This document shows positions 1 to 10,619 of a stretch of DNA of 59,404 nucleotides, in pieces. The notes below the pieces were generated by a model. It made no database searches. It was not told the DNA's origin and saw only the letters and a program-made list of their open reading frames with translations. Both the position numbers and the translations under genes were made by a program. Within the stretch, counting starts at the first letter, position 1; each line of letters starts with the position of its first letter. Location: positions 1 through 59,404 of the forward strand of contig JAAMPI010000151.1 in the NCBI GenBank assembly GCA_013054445.1, written 5' to 3'. This stretch comes from Cudoniella acicularis. Lineage: Eukaryota; Ascomycota; Leotiomycetes; Helotiales; Helotiaceae.

Positions 1-1942
1 TGAAGTCAGACTATTGGAGACAAAGAGGTGCGGGGGATTAGATTAGGAGTCTGTGAGATGTGCACGCGCCGCAGGAAGGAACGCTTCCTGCATGCAGGGG
101 CTCGGCTAGCTGGCTCGCCCCGGGGGGGGGGAGGTTAAACGAGATCGTGATAGGTAGTACCGTAGGAAATACTTTACTTGATATTATTATGCACCTTGAT
201 TGACAGAGACATAAATTGGAGAGGTTTTATAATACAAAAAAATCTGACTTGGGTAAAAAATATTTCACTCGAAGCATTTCTTCGCACAATCTCGTGACTG
301 GCTATTTACCTAATTTGATTGGAGCAGTCGTTGTTGTCTCGACGGAGTGATTGGTTAGATCTTACGAGAGGTGGTAATAGAGGCTCAAATTGCCCACAGA
401 GTCCTCGTGTACTAGAGTTACATTGCGTGAAGCAAGGGCACTGCCAAAAGAATACAAATTTATTGGGGGCCCTCTTTCACCCTCTTGATCCATTGGCTGG
501 CGATATGTTAAATTTGGTGTAACTACAACCACTTTACCCACTTATGGAAACTCTGGTTGCCGTTCCGCACGGCTTACTATGTGCATTCCCACATTTGGAA
601 TAGCAAGGCTCGACTTGAAACTGACAGTGAGGTTAGATACAGCCACACCAAACAGCCTCACTTCTAAGCGAAGTATTATTATTAGACACTTATCGTCTTA
701 CAACCCCTTAATTGCTGCCCTGACGTGACTTTTGACGCTTACGCAGCTTTTGTAAGCCACAAAATACTACTCCGGAAATGCGAACCAGTCAGCATCCGAA
801 TGCGAACTGTTGTGCACTGCTGCTCTAGATACAGCGCACCGCCGGAAAAGGAAATGTGGTGCGGGAGGAACCAATATTTCTGCAGGATAAGCTGCAGAAT
901 CTGGCGTCTCGTAAGGTCATACAGCAGAGCGGAGAAAACACCGAAACAGCGCCAGGTATTTATACGGTTCAATGTTGAATGGAATTATGGCGAATAGTAA
1001 AGTTTAATGAATATACCAGTTTGTTACCAGTTTATTTGTAGATCAGGAACAAAAATATATGTTGGTCATATAATTTTTATTTTGTAGCCTCCTTTGCAAT
1101 TCTTACAGCTATGTTTTACCCGGTTTCAAAAAGCGCAATGCAACATAGCCACACGGCACACATGTGCAGTATATATGCCAAGTTTCTGATGCAACGCTCT
1201 GAGAAAATGGCTGCAGGACTGAGCCGGATTGAAAAGTTCATTTACAGAGTGGCGTAGACAATTTTCGTCTTTTACTACTTCCAAAAACGGAGCAAAATGC
1301 GCCGGCATATATAGAATTTACACGTCGCACGGCACTGATACTCGGGTTTGTCAAAAGTCCGTTCGTCGAAGCCATTTTTCAGAGGGATTTCTGTGCGAAG
1401 TAGCCAACCAGTTAGGTCTATTTTAAATCTTGGACCAACACACTTCTGACAAACCCGAGTATGTTTTCTAGGGGCCGTAAGAGTAAGTTTTGGGGAAACG
1501 TAACGTGAGACTACATGAATCAGCGTGACTAGAATGGGGTTATCTTCAGCCCCATGAGGAATCGAGGATAATCAAGATTCGATCCTACACAATCCAGAGG
1601 GGGCTTAAAGTCTTGGTTGCTATCTCTGAACGTGCCGTCTCTTACACCCCACACATGATATGTTAGTGCAGCAGTGCCACATTGCATCAATGTGTTCCGC
1701 GACACAGAATTTTGGCAAAGTAGTGCAATCAAGTTTATAACGGTCTTCCACAGACATATGTAGGGTAACAGATATGTGCCACTGCACTGCTTCAGTCTCC
1801 CACTTGCTGAAGCTTTGAGTCATATAACATCTGAAGTTGCCGAATTCATGTCAGCCCAACTCTGCTGAAAGGTTGAAAGAATCCACTCTCGCTTCCTGTA
1901 TATCATCCCCGACTATCAACCAACTGGTCATAACACGCGGCA
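1..1942. other. Intergenic region, no credible gene
   Basis: No reading frame here has a plausible start, splice sites or recognisable protein. Short frames of 60-90 codons exist on both strands but overlap each other and have no family character. A run of ten G lies near 121-130. The one structured item is the inverted-repeat element at 1339-1461, described separately. Confidence 0.6.
1339..1461. mobile_element. Candidate Tc1/mariner-type MITE
   Basis: A perfect inverted repeat, ctcgggtttgtca at 1341-1353 and tgacaaacccgag at 1447-1459, is flanked on each outer side by TA (1339-1340 and 1460-1461). Counting the TA pairs and one further matching base, the arms read as 16-bp exact inverse complements. 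A TA duplication with short terminal inverted repeats and about 119 bp of non-coding interior is the usual form of a non-autonomous Tc1/mariner element. The interior codes for nothing. Family assignment is inference; no second copy was seen in the window. Confidence 0.5.
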
Positions 1943-3308
1943 ATGGACGAAACCCAGGTGTTCCCGCCAGAATATCTGGCAGAAAATCGAAGTCATAGCC
2001 TTCTAGTTGTTGCAGTTCTTTTTATCGTCCTAGAAACCTTGTTTATCAGTCTTTTCTTTACCTCTAGGTTTAGAGGCAATGTACCTTGGGGCATGGATTC
2101 ATATTTGATGGTACCAGCATTCATCACATGCATCATTCACCCCACTGCCAGTCTCTGTAAGTGCCAACTCCCTATTTCGGGACTCTATATTACATAGCTC
2201 CAATATTGAAAAGCAATAACTAATTATACTCCAGACGCAATCGCTCACGCTGGTGATGGAAGACACATCGTAGCAATTACACCAGAGGAATTTAATACCT
2301 GGCTTAAGCTATTCGTGGTTGCAATGTTTGATTATGGGCCATCGGTCACCTTCCCCAAACTCTCTATCCTGTGTTTATATCTTCGAATATTTAACACAAA
2401 ACCCTATCGCTATTCGGTATATGCGATCGCAACGATACTAATATCGACTTGTCTTGCTTCCTGGGTGGCTGTCTTCTGCTTATGCACCCCTTATAACTAC
2501 ACCTGGGACAAGAGCATACCTGGTGGCCATTGTATCGACCAAAACAAAGAATTCACTTGGATCAGTTTTCCAAATATCGTCACGGATGTAGCCATGGTTC
2601 TCTTGCCGCTACCTGTTATTTGGAAACTCCATACGTCGAGGAATCAGAAAATCGGCTTGCTCATCAGCTTCCTCACATTCGGCCTGTATGTACTATAGTC
2701 TCTTTCACCATGCAACCCAACATTGTATCTTTAGCTAACAACCATTTGTTTTTAGTGGCCTGATAACATCAATTCTTCGGTTTGTAAACTTCTTTGAGAT
2801 AGACATTTTCCTGGATCCGACCTGGTACGTCGTCGAAATAAAGACATGGACCATCGCAGAACCAGGATGCTATCTCATAGCTGCCTGCCTACCCTCTTTC
2901 CGCCCACTATTTGGCCCTCTCTTCAACAAAATCGATCTTGAATCAATCGGTCAACAAATTCTACGTTACGGTTCTAAAATTCATTCCAGGAGCAACATTA
3001 CCAAGAAACAAAGCACTTCTGATAGCAGCGGCACCGAAAATTCAACATTACCTTTTGGCTTGGAACTACAGGAAGATCTATCGGCATCACGCCCTAGTGA
3101 TGGAAACGATCAGAAAGGCTTGATTGCGCACCCTCCTCATGAAATTAGGGAGGAAATCAACAGGGTGCGAAAGTTCCAGGGGGTTGAGCACCCGAATGCT
3201 GGAATCCATGTTCGTAAAGAGTATAGCCTGTCCAGTGTACCGAGAGTGGTTCAGAATGCGTGCGATGTTTGTGGAAAGAAAGGATGTTTCGATCATGGCT
3301 ACTATTAA
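1943..3308 (+). CDS. Fungal rhodopsin-domain integral membrane protein (Pth11/SAT4-like)
   Basis: Three exons, 1943-2156, 2235-2685 and 2756-3308, join in frame to 405 residues. The first exon encodes a short extracellular start and the first membrane helix. Later exons carry the hallmarks of the fungal rhodopsin-domain family: an AGDGRH loop motif after helix 2, a Y-G-P...K-L-S-I-L helix, a conserved Cys pair around CTPYNYTWD and GGHC, and EPGCYLIAACLPSFRPL at the end of helix 7. Seven helices are expected. The tail of about 130 residues is polar, serine-rich and ends with a CDVCGKKGCFDHGYY stretch that could bind metal. Relatives are Pth11-like receptors in fungi, but many family members have no known ligand. 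Introns of 78 and 70 nt have GTAAGT or GTATGT donors. The gene looks intact; a signalling role is inferred from family only. Confidence 0.85.
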
Positions 3309-5247
3309 GCCACTTCTGGTGGCTAGTTTATCTTATTTTCAGGGCTCTCTCATATTATGAAGGTTCGCTATTCAGATTCAACGCTTTCGTGTCGAAGCTG
3401 TGGCCTCTTACTTCCCTGGGGCTTTTTTATGAATTAACGATACGTAACCTTAGTTACTTGAGTTTCCATATGATATTTTTTTTGAACCTGACCTTTTCTT
3501 TTCATACAAGCTCAAATTACTATTTTGTTTTCTTAATTATTGATGTAAATTGAGAGACTGCCTGCGCAATTTGGAATTCAAAATAAGCTCAACTGGTGAA
3601 CGCCGGGGGACGGAGCTACTCTTTTTTTTTTTTATATTGTATTTACGACGTCGCCCTTTCTATTCTTAATGCCCAGGTGGTCTTGAAATGTGACGGCTAT
3701 TCGCGTCTCGGCTCTATAATTTTCGACTCGTGTTCTGCACTTGAATTATATATCGCCAAGGTCATATAACGCTATAAAACAATTTACTTCTGATATTTAA
3801 GTTATATTAAATAGGAATATACTTATCACATATATATTATTATGAAAAATCACAACGTTTAGTGTCGTAGTCATCTTTCTATTGAGAAGTGATTACAGTT
3901 TGAACACAGTGCAATCCTAGCTACGCCGCTATGGAGAAAATCTAGCGCACACAGCCTAGATTTCAATGCTTTGCCTCTAAATTTCCAGCATGTTACAGCC
4001 TAAATATTCAGCGCATCATCCGTGAGGTTTTCAGCAGATCGCATCTAAATTTCCAGTGTACCACCCCCTGAACTTTCAACACATCACTCCCTAAAATTTA
4101 GTACTCATCCCCACCAAGCTTATATCTCTTATTATAAGATCTTTTTTTTTTATACTAAAAGATGAATAAGATTTTAAAAACTTATTAACGATTTCCCTCC
4201 ATTTATGTCTAAATTTCAGTATTCTTAACTATTATAAAGCGCTTGAAAACTGAAAATAAAAAGATTATGGGCGGTTGGCACCTGTTATATGCTTTTCGTA
4301 GGATCCATAATCGTAAAATTCGGTCGTGGCGCCGTGGTGGTGAAGAGTCTCTACTGTAAAAGCCCCGCACCTTTGCCCCATTTTTTACATTTATTATTGT
4401 GCAATCTGAGCCAAATCAGAGTGAACATTTTCCCACAAGTGGGGTACTCGAATCTCATTCTTGAACAACCCTTCATTCCAATTCCATCAAAATCAATCAA
4501 TTAATTAACCATCGAACTGTCACAGGCGTAATGCTAACCAGTTTCTTACAATAAATTATAATCGCATTCAAATTGTTACGCACAAAAAAGATAAGGTGCT
4601 CACGATAATACAGGTACTCGTTCGCTAAAATACGATGCCTGTATCGATAATTTACAGGACTTGCATGCTACAAGTTATCGAATGACCCGTAGGTACAACG
4701 CTATAAATTAGCGGTGATACGCGATATTGTATTGGCAAAATGAAACAAAAGTAACTCGAGTGATCTCAGTAGCTTTAAAAGCTAGGAATGTAATCAGAGT
4801 GAAAAGAGATGCTTGAAGGAGAGAAAGGCACGGAGGAGAGTTCGTTTGCAAAATTAGGGGGGGTCAATCAATTAGGCGAGGAGCGGGCCGCCGCAATAGG
4901 GGTAACCCCACGCCATCTAACAAAATCTTAATCGCAAACATCCAAGAAACACCACATCGGGAAAACATCAAATATCTTCGCGGGATCCTCCTTGCACTTT
5001 ATCCAGTATAACGAATGGTGCCCACGGAGTCCTGCATCAATGGCTTCAAAAAATGCCTCTCGTGCTCGAAAGATCACACCACTTCGCCTTTCTGCTGATC
5101 GACACATTCGATTGTTCCCGATCATGCCACAATGACGACCAAACTTGCGATTATAAAACTCCTGTTAACAGCCGTATTGCAACCCAAACATCATCTCAAC
5201 AAGTAAAACAATCCAAGGAATAGGAACAGGAATTGATTCAAGGCAAA
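3309..5247. other. AT-rich intergenic region with degenerate minisatellite
   Basis: No gene is supported here. The stretch 3650-4260 is very AT-rich. Positions 3954-4100 hold a degenerate tandem repeat (separate entry). Frames at 4289-4504 and 4928-5125 lack support. The region from about 5100 upstream of the enolase-like ATG is presumed promoter and leader. Confidence 0.5.
3954..4100. repeat. Degenerate tandem repeat, period about 23-24 bp
   Basis: About six or seven units resembling ctaaatttccagcacatcatc follow one another: cctagatttcaatgc, ctctaaatttccagcatg, cctaaatattcagcgcatc, a diverged ttttcagcagatcgc unit, ctaaatttccagtgtacc, ctgaactttcaacacatc and cctaaaatttagtactcatc. Unit spacing is 20-25 bp and no two are identical, so this is an old minisatellite or a decayed satellite fragment. 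Confidence 0.5.
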
Positions 5248-6850
5248 ATGGTATCGAATATTGCAGCTCTTGCAGCGTGTCAGCGCCTGGACGCGAATGG
5301 AAACCCAGCGCTGCAAATCACAGTCACAACCTCCAAAGGTACCTCACCATCCTGACAGACTAAAATTGCTTGAGGCGATCAATCTAGCTGACAACTGCGA
5401 ATAGGCATCTACACGTCCCTTACCGCCGTACCTTCAAAAAAGAATCTTCTCTCAGAACCTCGTGACGGCTTCACGCACGTGCAGCAAGCGATCCACAATA
5501 TTGAGCACATTATCGCTCCCGCTTTGATCGGCAAGAATTTCGATCTAACGAAGGATCTGAAGAAGATTGACGGGTTTGTGACTGAACTGGCGGCCACTGC
5601 TGCGGAAGGCGGTGACAGCCAGGCGAAAACTGTGTTGGGAAAGGAGGAGAGGATGGGCGTCAGTGTTGCTTGTGCGAGGGCCGGCGCTGATGCTGCTGTA
5701 AGTTTCTCCTACCAGCTCATTTTTTACTTCCCTCTGTTCCGTTAAACTTTACCACGAATCCTGAGAATACTCTCGGGAAATTGAGGGCTGACACGTGACA
5801 TCAGGGAGTTCCCCTCTACGAGTTTGTGAGACAGGAATCCTTTGCTGCAAAAGCACCATACATTATGCCAGTACCATTCTTCACAATTCTGAATGGCGAC
5901 GGAGTGGAATACACTATTGCGCCTACCGGAGCAACCAATATGGCATCCGCAATCAAAATGGGCACTGAAACCTACAACAGCCTCAAACAAGCACTTGAGG
6001 ACAAACTCGGCCAATCCGGTAAGTCTTCATCCACAAGCTCAAAAACTTCACCTTACTTCGCAGGTAAAAAAGCTAACACAACCCAAAAGCAACCTACACA
6101 ACGCCCACCGGATCCTTCTCCAACCACCAGCTCCTCCCCCTAGAAGCCCTCCACCTTCTCGCTACAACAATCCACTCGGCAAACCACACCGGCTCCATCT
6201 CAATCGGCCTCAATGCTGCCTCCTTCACCGCACTCAACTCCCAAGCTAAAATAGACCTCTATCACGAGCTGATGACCAAATACCCCATCACACTCCTCGA
6301 AGATCCTTTCCCGGAAGACGAATGGGAATCCTGGAGCGCGTTTACGGCTTCTGGAAAACGGGAGGGTGAAGAGTGGAAAGGAGTTGCGATGGTGGATCGT
6401 GAGGTTATGGGGCAGGAGAGGATGCAGGATGCTAGGGGAAGGGGAGTTTGTAATGGTGTGCTGCTTGAGTTGGATGATTTTGTTAATTTGAGTGAGGTTT
6501 TTGCTGCGTAGGTTCCCAATTTCCCCTTTTACCAAATCAATGCTAATTTTCATGGAAACAAAAGAGCAAACCAAGCCTTCTCCTACGGATGGGGTGTATT
6601 CATCTCACACTCCGGCACCGAAACCAGCGATTCCTTTATCGCCGACCTAGCAGTCGGTCTCAGGTGCGGACACCTGAAAGCCGGAGCCCCAGCGCGCGGT
6701 GAAAATACCACCAAGTACAACCGGCTACTGGATATCGAAGAAGAGATTACTGCAAAAGGAGAGGAGATTAAGTATGCGGGAGAGGAGTTCAGGCTGTCGC
6801 ACGGTAGGCCCGAGGAGAGCAAGGTGCCGTTTAACGTTTATGGGTACTAG
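5248..6850 (+). CDS. Enolase-like protein lacking most catalytic residues
   Basis: Five exons (5248-5338, 5405-5697, 5805-6018, 6090-6507, 6565-6850) join in frame to 433 residues, the normal enolase length. Enolase landmarks are clear: IIAPALI near residue 65, [63 protein letters not shown] and [10 protein letters not shown]. Against yeast enolase the active site is largely missing. The Ser39 loop (SGASTG) is replaced, the segment with His159 and Glu168 is deleted between LNG and IAPTG, and the GDEGG loop with Glu211 is gone. The metal ligand Asp246 reads Asn (IGLNAAS), and Lys345 reads Glu (LLELDD). Glu295, one Asp near position 320, His373 and Lys396 remain. Frames are open throughout and splice sites are good, so this looks like a maintained non-catalytic paralog, not a relic. 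It cannot plausibly perform 2-phosphoglycerate dehydration; its actual role is unknown. Confidence 0.85.
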
Positions 6851-7438
6851 ATCTGCTTGTTCGAGGGAGAGAGATACAGGAATGGGATGGGATAAACGAT
6901 GCATAGAGAGCAGCTGGGTGGCTAGCGCCCTGGGTAAAGGAGTGAAGGAAAGCTGATAGGCATGAGCTGCTTTGCTCTAGACTGTACTGTACATACATAA
7001 AATCGCAACTGAAATCGACTTGAATGTCGAATCCATGGCATAAATGTTATGATACTTAAGTTACTAAAAATTCATCGCCAAGTCATCAAGAAAAGCAAGC
7101 CCCAAATGACCCCCTAATCACCTCGCCTAAATACCCCACCACCTATTTTAACAACCTTTCCAAGCACAGCCCCGAACTTTACTCTAAAAACCAACAAAGT
7201 TTCAGCAACAGCCCGCGGTCTATCTTATCATCCAATTTTGGCACGAGCTAAAAGAAAACCAACTCGCGTATTTGTTCTTTCGTGGGCGCAGCGGGCGGTG
7301 CTGACCTCTAGGCGCCTCGAGAATCGAGATTTTTAAAACATGAACAAATTTTGTTTCTATTTGACGAAATTTTGAATCGAAAAATTTGACATTATATGAT
7401 TCGAAGAATAAGGAAAGTAGGGGGTTTGTCAAGGGGTA
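6851..7438. other. Intergenic region
   Basis: This is the 3' flank of the enolase-like gene and the presumed promoter of the doubtful gene at 7439. I see no open frame, RNA gene or repeat of note. Confidence 0.4.
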
Positions 7439-7958
7439 ATGATGGCGGACTATTCATCTCACGCTGACACGAGCACGAGTCATGATACCTCATCCTCTGC
7501 AGTGATAGATGCTACCGCTGTACGTTTTAAGTCATTCATTTCATTCCTTCTATCATCATTGCATTTAAACGGAAATACCTCAAGGCCTCAACCTGATCCA
7601 CACCGTCTAAATTCCAACCTACCCAAAACAGTTCGATCACCACCACGATTACCACACTTCCTAACATCACCACGACCACCATTCCCACCATCACCACCCT
7701 CGTAACTCCACCCCCTACAATCCCGCACTCACCAACGTTCTCTCCAACCAACAATCAAAGCCACCCAGTTACGGCAGCATCGCCAATTCCTCTTCACGGC
7801 GAAGGGACAGCGCACCCCTGAATGCGCTAGAAGTCATTGGTATGCTAGTATTGATGGTTTTGTTTTGGGTGGTTTTATTTAGTGCTTTTGCGCCGGGGGG
7901 TTGGTTTGGACCACCTGAGTTTGGGGGAAGACCTGGTTTTGGTGGTGGTTGGACTTAG
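7439..7958 (+). pseudogene. Small His-rich single-helix protein, interrupted by a stop
   Basis: A short Ser/Thr/Asp-rich exon from ATG 7439 to 7519 joins in phase, across a GTACGT...CAG intron, to a frame starting at 7632. That frame is histidine-rich (DHHHDYH, HHHDHHSHHHHPRN), then PPSYGSIANSSSRRRDSAP, then one hydrophobic helix (VIGMLVLMVLFWVVLFSAF) and a Gly/Pro-rich tail ending at 7956-7958. An in-frame TAA at 7662-7664 breaks it inside the histidine stretch. Either the gene is damaged, the splice model is wrong, or the base is an error. The protein family is not recognised. The helix and polar cytosolic part suggest a tail-anchored membrane protein. Confidence 0.35.
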
Positions 7959-8135
7959 GATAGGATTTGGGAAGAGAGGAGAGGTCTTGGAAAAGGAATG
8001 GTGGAGGGTTAAGGAATAAGGAAAGAAGTGGGTGAACAAGACGAAAGTTCTATCACATAAATGTATCTTGTTCATAAAACGCTTTTGCTTCAACCGAGGC
8101 CTAAACGCCACTAATGTATATACAATGGAAAAATC

Positions 8136-9979
8136 TTAAAATTGGCCCTCGGTATTTCCCTCTCCCATACTCTTACTACTGCTGCTTCCGCTCTGGATAG
8201 CACCTAGTATCCCGTCGATGTATGATGCCCCACTCCATTTCTGGTGCGTCAGAACATCAACACCGAGTTCCTTCTCTCTCTTCTGCACCAAGTTGACATA
8301 AGCCAACATTCCATCTTCCTTGAACTCTTTGCTCAATTCATTTGAGATTGCAGCCGTGCTGTGTAATCCAGCCAGGGAGATCAATTGGAGAACGAAGCCA
8401 TGCTTGGCGATGTCCCAGATGAATGATTTGAGGGTCTCGTTGGTGAAGCCGTGACCCATCCAGTTGAATGATGGTGAGAGATTATACACCAGACCCTTTC
8501 CAGGGTATCTTGCACGAATCTCGCCAGAAAACTGAGCAGCGTTTGCAACGCTTGGATCACCTGTCTCAACCCACAAAAGATCCGCATACGGTGCGTATTC
8601 AATTGCTCGTTTTGTTGCTGCTTTCATCCCAGCGCGGTAATGGTAGAACCCTTCTCTTGTTCGTGGGATGTCGATGTTGAAAAAGATGGGTTTGTCGGTG
8701 TATTTCGAGGCCAATTGCTTTCGCTTTGTAATTGACATATCTCGATTTTCGGCAGTAGCTTGGAGATACTTATCGATTTTTGATTGTGATACTCCATGCT
8801 CTTCTAACTGCTTGACAACTGCTTCGTCACAGCTGATCAATTTCGTGCTCTTGACCCAGTTGGCTTCGAATGCATCGATTTCCGCACCGGTTGCACCCGC
8901 CATCTCCATTGCTTGTAAGGTCTCCGCCAAAGGTTCGATGCCTTCTTCAGCCACCCCGAGGATAAATTCGTGATCTCGAACATCAATAGCGCTGCTAAGA
9001 AGCTTGCCACTTTCCGAGTCCGTTCTTGCAATCACAAGATTCTCAGAACCCATCACGTCCCATTGAAATCTTGCCGCAACAAGACGGTTGATGTGCTCCC
9101 CCACAGGAACCAGGACCTTGCCAGCAAGATGTCCACATTTTTTACCTCCATGCATTTGATCCTCAAAATGCACAGCAGCCGCTCCATTCTCAGCAAACAG
9201 CTTAGCAAGTTTCAGAACAGCAGAAAGGCCTCCATGTCCAGTATCACCGTCTGCAATGATCGGCCGTAGGTAATCTGTGTATGGGATCTCCGCACGCTCT
9301 TCCGCAGTCAACTTCCTCCGCGCATCCCATTGTTTCCTATCGTGCATCGATTGTGCTTTCGAGAGTCTTTGAACTTGGTTTGGGACGGTGTTATATGGGT
9401 AATCGCCAAAGTCTGGGGACACCTCGTTGGTGGTGGTGAGGACGGAGGAGCAAGCCCAACCGGAAATGTATAGGACTTCTTGGTTCGGTGCTTGTTGGGT
9501 CATTTGTACAGGGTCAATTGCACCCACTAGATTCACGTTAGGAATGCCAATATCTATGAAAAAATAAACCTACTTGTGTGTATTGGTTCCCCTTTCGCCT
9601 CTCTTTCCTTGATTAAATTAAATAGCTTTCTCGCCATCACCGAGCTTGGATATGATTGCAATTGGCTCCCCCGTTTTGACACAACATCCGCGGGCGAATA
9701 TGGCCTCTTGATACCCTCATATCTTGGACTTGCCCACCACGCCTGGACATCTTTGATCTGCTGGTCGTAGAGCGCATCCTCTGCCGCCCCAGGTTTTTGT
9801 GATTCGGGAAGGAGTTGAAAGGAGTCGGATGGAAGGGCGGACGATATGGGATTTTGGAGAGGTTTCAAGACAGTCATTCTCGACGCCGATATTGAAAGGT
9901 ACCGGATATGTTGTTGTGAGGCTCTTGATGCTGCTGCCACCGCGCGCCGAGGGGCATTTGAAGCTGCTCTGCGAAGCAT
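8136..9979 (-). CDS. mclA: 2-methylisocitrate lyase, mitochondrial
   Basis: Two exons (9574-9979 and 8136-9526) give 598 residues. The product cleaves 2-methylisocitrate to pyruvate and succinate, the last step of the methylcitrate cycle that disposes of propionyl-CoA. The Arg- and Ala-rich, acid-free N-terminus ([18 protein letters not shown]) is a typical mitochondrial leader. The isocitrate-lyase superfamily signature [13 protein letters not shown] follows [10 protein letters not shown], and ADGDTGHGG carries metal-binding residues. The start [22 protein letters not shown] and the total length match fungal methylisocitrate lyases better than the cytosolic or glyoxysomal glyoxylate-cycle enzyme, which lacks such a leader. 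The 47-nt intron has a GTAGGT donor and splits an ATG codon, giving IHTMGAIDP. It lies head to head with the methylcitrate synthase gene, which strongly supports the assignment. The symbol follows Aspergillus usage. Confidence 0.9.
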
Positions 9980-10619
9980 TTTGAATGGATATTTTGTCGC
10001 AGAAACGGATGGAGGGAAAAGAAGAGAGAATAAGTAGACTATCGCATTAATAATTCACCTACAGTCCTCCTACCTCGCCATCGCAGGAGTGATTCTCCAG
10101 TTCTTCAATATCCGCTATCGGAAATCCAGGTACCTGGAGGTTTGGGGCCGGGCGAAGAGAGCCACGGCTGTTCTCGGCCCAAGACATCGGTGCTTTCTGG
10201 CCCGTGAAATCCTATTCGCCGTGACTGGCCAATTCTCTTCCCAGGATAATGGCACGCCCGTAAAGTGGATATATCCCCTCACCGCTAATCAAATAGAGAG
10301 ATATCGCTGAAGTTCTGCCGCGCCGATGGGTGTCGCACTATCCGCTCTTTTTCACCGCCCCAGCTACATCTTTATCCTCGGCCCAAAGCCCGAGAGCTGG
10401 CCCGTGAAGCTTCAAAACGACGTAACCCGCCTGGGACGGAACCTTTCTCTTTATTGACAACTCTTCTCGCCAAAGTAATTAAAATACATTGCTGCACTCT
10501 CTGCTGTCTACGCTTTGTCTTTCCAAGAGGTACAACAACCCAAGTCCCTTTCCCTTGAACTCTACAACCCCAACAAGCCCCGGAATTACCCCACGATACC
10601 CCGCGTCCAAGCTTCCACG
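9980..10619. promoter_or_regulatory. Shared divergent promoter of the methylcitrate gene pair
   Basis: The 640 bp between the two start codons is the only upstream region available to both methylcitrate-cycle genes, which implies co-regulation. It is more GC-rich than other spacers. CT-rich stretches lie before the synthase ATG (10500-10600). I could not identify a specific binding site with confidence. Short frames inside are shadows. Confidence 0.6.

Noticed and set aside
7875..8111. Minus-strand frame of 78 codons beside the lyase gene
   Set aside because: Overlaps the 3' part of the doubtful gene at 7439 and has no family character.
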